42,481 nt of DNA from Aquincolibacterium sp041674705 (lineage in GTDB: Bacteria; Omnitrophota; Omnitrophia; Omnitrophales; Aquincolibacteriaceae), in the NCBI GenBank assembly GCA_041674705.1, contig JBAYVF010000015.1, forward strand, positions 1 through 42,481, given 5' to 3'. Within the stretch, counting starts at the first letter, position 1, and each line of letters starts with the position of its first letter. Shown in pieces: positions 21,094 to 29,396 of this stretch. Position numbers and translations under genes: made by a program. The notes below the pieces were generated by a model, which was not told where the DNA came from, did not search any database, and saw nothing but the letters and a program-made list of their open reading frames with translations.

Positions 21094-24000
21094 TATTTGT
21101 TCCCCCTCCGGGTCACGGTTTTTCCGTAATCGCAGCGAAGGCAGCGTTTGGCTTGGCGCTGGGCCACGTTCTCATTCCAAGAAAGCTCCACTTCATCAAA
21201 ATTGTGTTTCCGCTTCTCGACCGGGATCGAACGCACGGACTCGCGCGGATAAGGCACAGGATCCACATCAGGATCAAAATCCGTATCCACGACCTTTTCC
21301 TCACGCCAGAAAGCATGATCCTCGCCCGTCAAAAATTGATCAATGCCGACGGCGGCTCTCTCGCCGGCGCCGATCGCTGCCACCACCGACCAGGGGCCCG
21401 AGGCCGCATCCCCGCCCGCGAAAATCCCCGGGACCGAGGTCTGCCCCGTCACGGAATCCGCATAGATGAATTTATTCTGCGTCATCTTGATCTCTGCATC
21501 CTTAAGATCAAAAAGCTTTCCGGCTTGGAGCGTCTGACCGATCGCACCGATCACCTGATCCGCTTCCAAGGTGAATTGATCCGCTCCGTCCGCGGTCGGA
21601 GACCGGCGTCCGCTACGATCATAGTCCCCAAGCTTCATCGTCATGCATCTCACCCCGCTGACCTTGCCGTCCGGGCCTTTCAATATCTCCACAGGATGCG
21701 TGAGCGGCATCAGTTTGATCCCTTCATAGATCGATTCGCGAACCTCTTCGGCATAAGCCGGCATTTCTTCCTGGCTCCGGCGGTAAAGAACGGTCACGGC
21801 CTCTGCGCCCAAACGGAGGGCCGTCCGGGCGGCATCGATGGCCGCATTCCCGCCGCCCACGACCACCACTTTTTTCCCGACGGGGACAGACCCTCGAATG
21901 TTATATTCTCTCAAGAACGGAAGGGCCATAACGACCCCGTCCGCATCCTCGCCCATGATCCCGAGCCCGAAAGATTCCGGAGCTCCGATCCCGAGGAAGA
22001 TCGCGTCATATTTTTTGTCGCGCAGTTCCTGCAGCGTAAAATCCTTCCCGAGGCGCTTATTCGTCTCGATCGTCACGCCCAATTGCTCGATCATCCGGAT
22101 CTCTCGCGCAAGAGTTTCGCGCGGCAACCGGTACGCCGGGATCGTCTGGACCAACATCCCGCCCGGTCTGGGCTCCGATTCGAGCACGGTGGGCCGGTAG
22201 CCGAGCCTTGCCAGAAAATAAGCACAAGAAAGACCCGCGGGACCCGCTCCCACGATCGCGATCTTGCGCGCCGCATTCTGCTCGTTGTGCCGGACCTCGG
22301 GCACCTGGATCACTACTTCCTGATCGACCATGAAACGCTTGATACCTCGGATTGAAACCGAATCATCGAGCGTCGCCCGGCGACATTTGTCTTCACAGGT
22401 ATGAAAGCAAACGCGGGCACAAACTGCGGCAAAGGGATTCCGCTCCCGATGGAGCTTGAGCGCCTCCGCGTAGCGCTTCTCCCCCACAAGCGACACAAAA
22501 CCCGGGACATCCACCCCTGCGGGGCACGCGGTCTGGCAGGAGGCCCGGACCAACGACGGACAAACACCCGCTTCGCAATGTCGCTCCCGGATATGTTGAT
22601 CATATTCTTTTCGAAAATGACGGATCGTGGAAAGGACAGGATTGGGAGCCGTTTGTCCCAGACCGCAAAGAGAGGTTTCCTTGATTTGCAGACCGAGGCG
22701 GACCAATTTTTCAACATCGCCTTCCTCGCCCTGGCCCGCGCAGATGCGCTCCAGGATCTCGAGCATGCGTTTGGTCCCCACGCGGCACGGAACGCATTTG
22801 CCGCACGATTCGTCCTGCACAAAATCCAGAAAAAATCTTGCGACGTCCACCATGCAGGAATCTTCATCCATAACAATGAGACCGCCGGAGCCCATGATCG
22901 CGCCGAGCTCCTCCAGCGTCTTGTAATCGAGGGCAACGTTCAGAAATTCCTTGGGGATACAGCCGCCCGAAGGACCGCCGATCTGAGCCGCCTTGTATTT
23001 CTTGCCGCCTTTGATCCCGCCGCCGATATCGTAAATGAGTTCACCAAGCGGCGTCCCGATCGGAACTTCCACAAGCCCTGTGTTTCGAATAGCACCCGCC
23101 AGCGCAAAAACCTTGGTCCCTTTACTCGGCACTGTCCCAAAAGTTGCGTACCATTCCGCACCTTTGGTGAGGATCACGGGAATATTCGCATAAGTTTCAA
23201 CATTATTCAAAAGACTGGGTTTACCCCAAAGCCCGCTTTTCGACGGAAAAGGCGGGCGCGGGCGCGGCTCTCCCCGTTTTCCTTCGATAGAATTCATAAG
23301 AGCGGTTTCTTCCCCGCACACAAAAGCGCCGGAACCCATCCGGATCTCAAGATCAAAGTTGAATCCGGTCCCTAAAATATTCTCACCCAGAAGTCCGGCT
23401 TCCTTTGCATGTTCGATGGCCTTGGTCAGTCGCGAAACCGCAAGGGGATATTCCGCACGCACGTACACGAAACCGCGCGACGAACCGACCGCGAAGGCCG
23501 CGACCGCCATGCCCTCGATCACACTATGAGGATCGCCTTCCAGAACGCTCCGGTCCATGAATGCACCGGGGTCTCCCTCATCGGCATTGCAGATCACATA
23601 TTTCACATCCCCCGGAGCTTGGCGCGTGAATTCCCATTTCATGCCGGTCGGAAATCCTGCACCGCCGCGACCCCGAAGCCCGGACTTCTTCACCTGATCG
23701 ATGACTTCCTCGGGTTTCATCGAGGTGAGGATCTTCGCAAGCGCCTGATAGCCGTCCCGGGCGATATAATCCCCGATCTTGAGCGGATCAATAGCCCCGC
23801 AATTGCGCAGGACGATCTTGGTCTGCTTCTGAAAAAAGTCCATCTGGTCTTGCTTCGGAACAGGCTTACTCGTCTTGGCATCCCGCGGCATCAACCGCTC
23901 GACGGGCTTCCCTTTCCGGAGATGTTCATTCACGAGATCCGCGGCATCTTCTACTTTCAGATTTTCATAGAAGGTATGATCGGGATCCACGACAACCACA

Positions 24001-24239
24001 GGGCCTTGCGCGCAGGGCCCGAGGCATCCGGTCTCCACAACTTCCACATCGAGCTTCTCTTCCCGGATCTTTTCCTCGAGGGCTTTTTTGAGCCGGAGAG
24101 AACCCGACGCGATGCAACCGGCGCCGGCACAGAGCAGGATCCGTTTTTTTGCGGCGTTTTTCTTTTTTTCATCCAAAATGGATTTTTTGAGCCTTTCGAG
24201 TTCCTTGGCGGACCCGATCTTGCGAGGAGACCCGGTCAT
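21093..24239 (-). CDS. Fused NuoF-like diaphorase and GltD-like flavoprotein, hydrogenase 2
   Basis: This is a 1048-residue fusion. The N-terminal thioredoxin-like [2Fe-2S] domain keeps its cysteines (C37, C42, C72, C76). The NuoF-like FMN/NADH domain has GLRGRGGAGFPTGMKW (about 187-202) and the ESCGKCVPCR cluster region. From about residue 560, where HydB proteins carry two ferredoxin clusters, the chain instead continues as a GltD/NfnB-type flavoprotein: CQTACPAGVDVPGF and CARVCFHTCEDKC for Fe-S clusters, VGAGPAGLSCAYFLARLG for FAD, and VVGGGNAAIDAARTALRLG for NAD(P)H. It ends with CLRCDYGK. It overlaps the genes on both sides (ATGA and TAATG). The design suggests one complex handling H2, ferredoxin, NADH and possibly NADPH. 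Confidence 0.94.
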   Translation of the reverse strand: MTGSPRKIGSAKELERLKKSILDEKKKNAAKKRILLCAGAGCIASGSLRLKKALEEKIREEKLDVEVVETGCLGPCAQGPVVVVDPDHTFYENLKVEDAADLVNEHLRKGKPVERLMPRDAKTSKPVPKQDQMDFFQKQTKIVLRNCGAIDPLKIGDYIARDGYQALAKILTSMKPEEVIDQVKKSGLRGRGGAGFPTGMKWEFTRQAPGDVKYVICNADEGDPGAFMDRSVLEGDPHSVIEGMAVAAFAVGSSRGFVYVRAEYPLAVSRLTKAIEHAKEAGLLGENILGTGFNFDLEIRMGSGAFVCGEETALMNSIEGKRGEPRPRPPFPSKSGLWGKPSLLNNVETYANIPVILTKGAEWYATFGTVPSKGTKVFALAGAIRNTGLVEVPIGTPLGELIYDIGGGIKGGKKYKAAQIGGPSGGCIPKEFLNVALDYKTLEELGAIMGSGGLIVMDEDSCMVDVARFFLDFVQDESCGKCVPCRVGTKRMLEILERICAGQGEEGDVEKLVRLGLQIKETSLCGLGQTAPNPVLSTIRHFRKEYDQHIRERHCEAGVCPSLVRASCQTACPAGVDVPGFVSLVGEKRYAEALKLHRERNPFAAVCARVCFHTCEDKCRRATLDDSVSIRGIKRFMVDQEVVIQVPEVRHNEQNAARKIAIVGAGPAGLSCAYFLARLGYRPTVLESEPRPGGMLVQTIPAYRLPRETLAREIRMIEQLGVTIETNKRLGKDFTLQELRDKKYDAIFLGIGAPESFGLGIMGEDADGVVMALPFLREYNIRGSVPVGKKVVVVGGGNAAIDAARTALRLGAEAVTVLYRRSQEEMPAYAEEVRESIYEGIKLMPLTHPVEILKGPDGKVSGVRCMTMKLGDYDRSGRRSPTADGADQFTLEADQVIGAIGQTLQAGKLFDLKDAEIKMTQNKFIYADSVTGQTSVPGIFAGGDAASGPWSVVAAIGAGERAAVGIDQFLTGEDHAFWREEKVVDTDFDPDVDPVPYPRESVRSIPVEKRKHNFDEVELSWNENVAQRQAKRCLRCDYGKTVTRRGNK

Positions 24240-24799
24240 GACTTGGCCTCCTTCACGTCTTCACCTTCATGCTGGTACTGGCTGATGATGTCGCGGATCT
24301 TGGCGGATTTCACGCGCTGGTGAACATCGTCATTGATCATGGCGACAGGCGCCAATCCGCACGCGCCAAAACAACGCCCTACTTCCAGAGAGAACATCCG
24401 GTCCGGCGTGGTCTCCCCCACATTGATCTTCAGGTTTTTTTTGAAAGCCTCGAGAACTTCCTTGCCACCGCGTACATAGCAGGCCGTTCCGAGACAAACA
24501 CGTACCACGTGTTTGCCACGGGGGACGGTTGAAAAAAAAGAATAAAAAGTGACCACGCCCGTCACTTCACTGTAGGGAATTCCGAGACGGAGACTGATAT
24601 GTTTGAGGACGCTCTTGGGAAGATAGCCGAAAAGATTCTGGGCCGTTTGAAGGATCGGGATCAGTGCGCCGTCGGTCTTGGCAAAGCCATCAATAACGAC
24701 ATCCAGACTACGGAGCATCTCTTCTTCGGTGGGCTGGCAGGCACAAGCGGTATTTTGCGCGACTTCCGAGTTCTTCGTTTTCTGCGGTGAAGCTTCCAT
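24236..24799 (-). CDS. NuoE-like [2Fe-2S] subunit of hydrogenase 2
   Basis: This 187-residue paralogue of HydC has helical N-terminal sequence ILQTAQNLFGYLPKSVLK and cluster ligands in CLGTACYVRGG and CFGACG. A 25-residue N-terminal extension contains two extra cysteines (TACACQP) and has no clear function. GAGAGG lies upstream of the ATG. It is first in the hydrogenase-2 operon, directly downstream of the promoter and Rex-like operator. Confidence 0.92.
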   Translation of the reverse strand: MEASPQKTKNSEVAQNTACACQPTEEEMLRSLDVVIDGFAKTDGALIPILQTAQNLFGYLPKSVLKHISLRLGIPYSEVTGVVTFYSFFSTVPRGKHVVRVCLGTACYVRGGKEVLEAFKKNLKINVGETTPDRMFSLEVGRCFGACGLAPVAMINDDVHQRVKSAKIRDIISQYQHEGEDVKEAKS

Positions 24800-24813
24800 C
24801 GGGCCTCTCAGAA

Positions 24814-24831
24814 TTGTGAAATTTAGAACAA
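24814..24831. promoter_or_regulatory. Candidate Rex operator of the hydrogenase-2 operon
   Basis: The plus-strand text TTGTGAAATTTAGAACAA matches the Rex consensus TTGTGAA-n4-TTCACAA at 11 of 14 specified positions, with one half-site perfect. It also forms a perfect AATTGT/ACAATT inverted repeat. It lies just after the predicted transcription start, 15 bases before the start codon, an ideal place for repression. Confidence 0.65.
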
Positions 24832-24841
24832 TTGAGAAGAT

Positions 24842-24869
24842 ATCCTATCCGTTTTTTCTCAAATGTCAA
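24842..24869 (-). promoter_or_regulatory. Promoter of the hydrogenase-2 operon
   Basis: On the minus strand, a perfect TTGACA (24864-24869) is followed after 16 bases by TAGGAT (24842-24847). The predicted start is near 24835, directly upstream of the Rex-like site. Confidence 0.6.
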
Positions 24870-24907
24870 ACGCCTCGCGAGGGTCTTACGAAGAGAGCTG
24901 GCAGATC

Positions 24908-26314
24908 CTACTGAGTCTTTTTTTGCAAAGCTTCGTGGATCGCGCGAGCGGCTGTCTTTCCCGCGCCCATGGCCAGGATCACGGTCGCGGCGCCCGTTAC
25001 GATATCGCCGCCGGCATAAACGCCTTCTTTGGAAGTTTTCATCGTCGCTTCATCCACAATGATCCCGCCCCATTTCTGGACCTCGAGACCCGGCGTTGTT
25101 TGACGGATCAAGGGATTGGGCGTTCCACCGATCGCCACGACAACGGTCTCCACCGGAAAATTAAAATTGCTTCCTTTTTTGACCACAGGCCTGCGACGAC
25201 CCGATTCATCGGGCTCACCCAGCTCCATCTCGACACATTCCATTCCCGTCACCCAACCATCTTTCCCCAGGATCTTCACGGGATTGCGAAGAAGCCGGAA
25301 AATGATCCCCTCTTCTTTCGCGTGATGGACCTCTTCGGCACGGGCCGGAAGCTCGGCTTCGCTACGACGATAAACGATATAAACCTCCTCAGCCCCCAAC
25401 CGTTTCGCGGTCCGGGCGGCATCCATCGCCACATTCCCGCCACCGATCACCGCCACGCGTTTTCCGATCTTGATCGGCGTAGGGACATTCGGGAAATCAT
25501 AAGCTTTCATGAGATTAGCGCGGGTCAAAAACTCATTGGCGGAGTAAACACCGTTCAGATTTTCGCCTTCGATCTTCATGAACGAAGGAAGACCGGCGCC
25601 GCATCCGATAAAAACAGCCTTGAAACCTTCCTGGAAAAGCTCGTCCACCTTGATCGATTTTCCGATGATCACATTTTTCTCGATCTTGACGCCCAGATTC
25701 AGCGCCTTCGCGATCTCCTTGGCCACCAGCCGTTTCGGTAACCGGAATTCCGGAATACCGTACATCAAAACACCGCCCAAGGCATGAAGCGCTTCAAAGA
25801 TCGTCACCTCGTAACCCATGCGTGCCAACTCGCCGGCACAAGTCAGCCCGGCGGGGCCGCCTCCGGCGATGGCGACCTTGATACCGTTCTTTTTGATCTC
25901 GGGAATTTCCGGAAGCATATGCTCCATCGCATGATCCGCCACAAAACGTTCCAGGCGGCCGATCGCCACCGGTTCTCCTTTTTTACCGCGCACGCAAAGG
26001 ATCTCGCACTGGGTTTCCTGCGGGCAGACGCGACCGCAAACGGCGGGAAGGCAATTCTCGCTGGCGAGAATCCGGAAAGCTTCATCAAAGTCCCCTTCTG
26101 AAACTTTTTTGATAAATTCGGGGATCCTCACGTTGACAGGACAACCCGCCACACAAGGACGCGTCTTGCACTGAAGACAGCGGAGCGCCTCTTCCTTGGC
26201 TTGCTCCGGCGTGTATCCGAGCGCGACTTCCTTAAAATTTTTGATCCGCTCTTCGGGCTTTTGTTCGGGGATGGGGACCTTCTTGAGGCTCATATTCGGG
26301 GCCATATCAACCAA
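24908..26314 (-). CDS. nfnB: NADH-dependent reduced ferredoxin:NADP+ oxidoreductase subunit B (NfnB)
   Basis: This is a 468-residue GltD-family flavoprotein. The N-terminal Fe-S region has CLQCKTRPCVAGCPVNV and CGRVCPQETQCEILCVRG. The FAD motif is AGGGPAGLTCAGELARMG at about 151-168, and the NADPH motif is VIGGGNVAMDAARTAKRLG at about 291-309. On its own it would be called a glutamate synthase small subunit, but no large subunit is present. The overlapping upstream gene is the NfnA-type partner, so NfnAB is the better call. NfnAB couples NADH and reduced ferredoxin to NADP+ reduction by flavin-based bifurcation. Confidence 0.92.
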   Translation of the reverse strand: MVDMAPNMSLKKVPIPEQKPEERIKNFKEVALGYTPEQAKEEALRCLQCKTRPCVAGCPVNVRIPEFIKKVSEGDFDEAFRILASENCLPAVCGRVCPQETQCEILCVRGKKGEPVAIGRLERFVADHAMEHMLPEIPEIKKNGIKVAIAGGGPAGLTCAGELARMGYEVTIFEALHALGGVLMYGIPEFRLPKRLVAKEIAKALNLGVKIEKNVIIGKSIKVDELFQEGFKAVFIGCGAGLPSFMKIEGENLNGVYSANEFLTRANLMKAYDFPNVPTPIKIGKRVAVIGGGNVAMDAARTAKRLGAEEVYIVYRRSEAELPARAEEVHHAKEEGIIFRLLRNPVKILGKDGWVTGMECVEMELGEPDESGRRRPVVKKGSNFNFPVETVVVAIGGTPNPLIRQTTPGLEVQKWGGIIVDEATMKTSKEGVYAGGDIVTGAATVILAMGAGKTAARAIHEALQKKTQ

Positions 26315-27134
26315 CCTTCAAACCAATTTTACAGGAGTGGGCTTCCTCGGTTTTATACATACTTTGCCGGCGCATCAGTTCGTCATAATCTACCTGGTGG
26401 CCGTCAAAATCCGGACCGTCGACACACGCGAATTTCGTCTGTCCTCCGACCGTCACGCGACATCCGCCGCACATGCCGGTCCCGTCCACCATGATGGGAT
26501 TGAGGGAGACATTGGTCTTCAGGCCCCACGGCTTGGTCAAAAGGCTCACGAATTTCATCATGATCACCGGCCCGATCGCGATGACCTCATCGTATTTTTC
26601 ACCCGCCTCCACCAAGGCCTTGAGCTTTTCCGTCACAAGCCCCTTGGACCCATAACTCCCGTCATCGGTGGTGACATAAACGTTTTTGCAAAACTTGGAG
26701 AATTTCTCTTCGAGGATAATGAAGTCTTTACTGCGCGCGCCGAGGATCACATCGACCGTAGTCCCCATTTCACTCAACTTCTTGAGCTGCGGGTAAAGAG
26801 GCGCCGCGCCGACCCCGCCCCCGATCCCGATCACATGTTTCGCGGGATGCAATTCCGTAGGTTGGCCGAGGGGACCCACAAAATCCACGATCCCTTCGCC
26901 TGCTTTTTTCTCGCTCAGCTTCCGGGTGGTATAGCCGGCCACTTGATAGATAATTGAGACGGAACCCTTCTTCCGGTCGTATTCCGCAATCGTCAGAGGG
27001 ATGCGCTCTCCTTCTTCGTCCACGCGAAGAATAATGAACTGACCCGGCTCGCAATGCCGCGCGACATACGGCGCCAGGATCACCATTTCTTCCACGTTAT
27101 TATTCAAATTTCTTTTTTCAAGAATGGGATACAT
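26307..27134 (-). CDS. nfnA: NfnA (ferredoxin-NADP+ reductase subunit alpha)
   Basis: This 275-residue protein belongs to the dihydroorotate dehydrogenase electron-transfer/sulfide dehydrogenase family. The FAD-binding domain contains RIPLTIAEYD. The NAD-binding domain has GIGGGVGAAPLYPQ (about 102-115). The C-terminal [2Fe-2S] motif is DGTGMCGGCRV...FACVDGPDFDGH. The start has an AAAAGGA ribosome site. It overlaps nfnB by 8 bases, which fixes the pair as a two-subunit complex. PyrK is an alternative for this family, but no pyrD is adjacent. Confidence 0.93.
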   Translation of the reverse strand: MYPILEKRNLNNNVEEMVILAPYVARHCEPGQFIILRVDEEGERIPLTIAEYDRKKGSVSIIYQVAGYTTRKLSEKKAGEGIVDFVGPLGQPTELHPAKHVIGIGGGVGAAPLYPQLKKLSEMGTTVDVILGARSKDFIILEEKFSKFCKNVYVTTDDGSYGSKGLVTEKLKALVEAGEKYDEVIAIGPVIMMKFVSLLTKPWGLKTNVSLNPIMVDGTGMCGGCRVTVGGQTKFACVDGPDFDGHQVDYDELMRRQSMYKTEEAHSCKIGLKVG

Positions 27135-27176
27135 AAAACGTCCTTTTGGGGGATGCCATTGCCAATTGAGGATGGA

Positions 27177-27205
27177 GTATAGCCGAACCGGAGGGTCTTG
27201 GAAAA
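27177..27205 (-). promoter_or_regulatory. Putative nfnAB promoter
   Basis: On the minus strand, TTTCCA (27200-27205), a 17-base spacer and TATACT (27177-27182) lie about 45 bases ahead of the nfnA start codon. I saw no good Rex site here. Confidence 0.4.
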
Positions 27206-27225
27206 CTTTTTTTGAAACCAGCGTC

Positions 27226-27588
27226 TTATTTTAAAATTTTCTCATCTTCCGGACACCAGGCGGGATCGACGATGCATAGAAACACAAGATCGGTCTTGCC
27301 GGTATTTTCGATCCACTGAACGGCCTCGGGAGGGATATCGATCACAGCTCCGGGGCCCACATCTGCGGATTCACTCCCCACATGCATCTGCCCCTTTCCT
27401 TCCAACATGTAATAGACCTCGGAGGTTCGGAGCGCGTGCGGTTTGGTCTTGGTGCCAGGCTTCACAACAGCATGGGCCAAGCTATACCGATAGGCGCGCT
27501 TGTCGGTCTTGGCGTTGAGAAGCTCACGAAGATGACAGGCATCTCCCGCAATGAATTCGGGGCAATCTTTGAGCTGGCGAATGAACAC
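27226..27588 (-). CDS. Single-domain cupin protein
   Basis: This 120-residue cupin has the first motif region KPHALRTSEVYYMLEGKGQMHVG, with the metal-ligand positions H, E and a G-rich turn (one of the usual His pair is absent: the pattern is PHALRTSE). The second motif is VDIPPEAVQWIENTG-like, with Q in place of the usual His. The reduced ligand set leaves enzymatic activity uncertain; a binding or sensor role is possible. The start is GTG 27588, and the gene follows the cytosine deaminase by 6 bases. I cannot name the substrate. Confidence 0.8.
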   Translation of the reverse strand: MFIRQLKDCPEFIAGDACHLRELLNAKTDKRAYRYSLAHAVVKPGTKTKPHALRTSEVYYMLEGKGQMHVGSESADVGPGAVIDIPPEAVQWIENTGKTDLVFLCIVDPAWCPEDEKILK

Positions 27589-27594
27589 GGGCGA

Positions 27595-28047
27595 CTATTT
27601 TCCTATATCTTCATTCCAAAGCTTGGACTCGGCGGCAATAAAATCTTTCATCATCTTTTTACATTCAGGAAGGTTGAGATCGATGAATTTCACCCCATGC
27701 TTTTTGGAATAGGCTTCGGGGCCTTTAAAGGTCTTGTTCTCCCCGATCACCACGATCGGGATCTTATAGAGCAGAATAGCGCCGGTGCACATATCGCACG
27801 GTGAAAGCGTGGAATAGATCACGCACTTTTCGTAGTCCTTGGCCTTGAGGCGCCCGGCATTTTCCAGGCAGTCCATTTCAGCGTGGAGAATGGCTGATCC
27901 CTTTTGAATTCTCCGGTTATGCCCGCGGCCGATGATCTTACCGCCTTTGACGAGCACGGAGCCGATCGGTATGCCGCCTTCGCGCAGTCCTTTGCGCGCC
28001 TCTTTGACAGCTTCCTTCATGAAACGAATATATTTGCCTTTTCTCAT
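27595..28047 (-). CDS. Fungal-type (Fcy1-like) cytosine deaminase
   Basis: This 150-residue zinc deaminase has the catalytic motif HAE at 55-57 and zinc ligands C84 and C87 in TLSPCDMCTGAI. It looks far closer to yeast cytosine deaminase than to bacterial CodA (an amidohydrolase) or TadA. Shared stretches as I remember the yeast protein are EGG(I/V)PIG, RGHN-R-QKGSA, LEN-GRL, TLSPCDMCTGAI, GEN--FK and the C-terminal W-EDIG. The last places W144 and D147 at the positions that close the yeast active site over the base. It would convert cytosine to uracil for salvage. The N-terminus of this gene follows the glycosyltransferase stop by 4 bases. Confidence 0.85.
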   Translation of the reverse strand: MRKGKYIRFMKEAVKEARKGLREGGIPIGSVLVKGGKIIGRGHNRRIQKGSAILHAEMDCLENAGRLKAKDYEKCVIYSTLSPCDMCTGAILLYKIPIVVIGENKTFKGPEAYSKKHGVKFIDLNLPECKKMMKDFIAAESKLWNEDIGK

Positions 28048-28051
28048 AGTT

Positions 28052-29263
28052 TCACTGGATGACAGGCGTTCCCGGGGATGAATCCTGGTTAGTTGTTAAG
28101 TTTTCTGATGAATGTGGCTTTTCTCGTGCAAGAGAGGTAGCGGCCATTTCCACCGCCATTTTAGCGACATCATAGCAAGCCATGGGCTTTTTAATCTTTG
28201 CTATAGAATCCTTCATTTTCTGGATCTTCCCGGGATCGCCAACAAGATTCTCAAGCACACCTTTCAGCTCTGACAACCCGTTTACTTTTAGAGACGCGCC
28301 ATGACTTGTGAGAAAATCACGATTGCGGGTTTCCTGACCGATGATCGGATCGATCACAATCATGGGAAGCTCCTTCGCCAAACTCTCGGCGGTCGTAACA
28401 CCGCCTGATTTGGAAAGCAAGAGACTGGAGATCTCCATGAGCTCATGGACATTATTTACAAAGCCAAAGATCCTGATCGCATGTTTAAGACTGGGCTTCA
28501 ACCCTTCGAGCTCTTTGACTAATTTTTCGTTGCCCCCGCAAACCGCTATGATCTGAAAGGGTGCCGAAACGCTATCGATGATCTTGATGATATCTTCGAA
28601 CGGGCCAAGGCCGAGACCCCCGCCGATCACTAACAGAACCGGAATGGCGTCCCGAAGGTCTATTCGATCCCGTATATTTTTTCTGTCGAGCGGTTTAACA
28701 AATGCCGGCCCTACCGGTATCCCGAAAACCCTAATCCTGGCCGGGACTGTCCCATGCCGCAGGAGATCTTCCTTTGCCTGTTCGCTTCCTACCACATAGG
28801 CATCTACTTGATCCGCAAGCCACCACAAATGGAGTCTATAATCCGTCACCACGGTAATGAGTCGCGAATGAAGCATATTTTTGCGTTTTAAATCGGACAC
28901 CACTTCGGCCGGGAAAAAATGCGTCGAGACGATCACGTCGGGCCCCAACGCTATAAGATACTCCCTCATTTTTTTTGAATTGATCCAATTGCTCCATCTC
29001 CGCAGCCCGGCGGTTATCCGGTCAAAAAAGACATTATTGGTGAGGTCGTAGGCGTTGCCCCAGAATTTCGGGAACTTATTGATAATGACGAGATAACCCT
29101 TCAGATAGACCCATCTGAAGAAAGGACTGGCAAAATCAAGAGTATTGATCACCGAGACTTCCGTATCTTTCGGCGCTAGCTCTTCAAGGGCTTCTTTGAT
29201 CGCAAGCGCAGCTTTCTTGTGGCCCGCTCCGGCTGTCGTATAAACGATCAAAATTTTTTTCAT
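28052..29263 (-). CDS. MGDG-synthase/UgtP-like glycosyltransferase (GT28 family)
   Basis: This 403-residue GT-B glycosyltransferase has the acceptor-domain motif VYTTAGAGHKKAALAI at residues 7-22, the diacylglycerol glycosyltransferase-type N-terminal domain (to about 180), and a C-terminal donor-binding domain with VIGGGLGLGPFED (about 212-224) and SKSGGVTTAESLAKELP (about 288-304). Relatives add galactose or glucose to diacylglycerol or are MurG-like. The exact sugar and acceptor are unknown. It acts at the inner face of the cytoplasmic membrane. Downstream deaminase and cupin genes are closely spaced but have no obvious functional link. Confidence 0.85.
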   Translation of the reverse strand: MKKILIVYTTAGAGHKKAALAIKEALEELAPKDTEVSVINTLDFASPFFRWVYLKGYLVIINKFPKFWGNAYDLTNNVFFDRITAGLRRWSNWINSKKMREYLIALGPDVIVSTHFFPAEVVSDLKRKNMLHSRLITVVTDYRLHLWWLADQVDAYVVGSEQAKEDLLRHGTVPARIRVFGIPVGPAFVKPLDRKNIRDRIDLRDAIPVLLVIGGGLGLGPFEDIIKIIDSVSAPFQIIAVCGGNEKLVKELEGLKPSLKHAIRIFGFVNNVHELMEISSLLLSKSGGVTTAESLAKELPMIVIDPIIGQETRNRDFLTSHGASLKVNGLSELKGVLENLVGDPGKIQKMKDSIAKIKKPMACYDVAKMAVEMAATSLAREKPHSSENLTTNQDSSPGTPVIQ

Positions 29264-29396
29264 TTTTTCCAGAAGCCAGCTTTAAAAAACGTTTTAAATT
29301 AAAAAATACTTATCTCGTCAGAAAGTGCTCGGGATTCATTGCCAACTTTTTCCGATTCAAAAACCCGGTGGGCGGCCTTGGGCGCGCTTGAGCCGT

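Noticed and set aside
21153..22355. Plus-strand open frame of about 400 codons opposite the NuoF-GltD fusion
   Set aside because: It is antisense to conserved coding sequence; composition (Arg/His-rich) is typical of shadow translation.
24908..27134. Glutamate synthase small subunit with a dihydroorotate dehydrogenase electron-transfer subunit
   Set aside because: Neither gltB nor pyrD is adjacent, and the overlapping A-B gene order is that of NfnAB.
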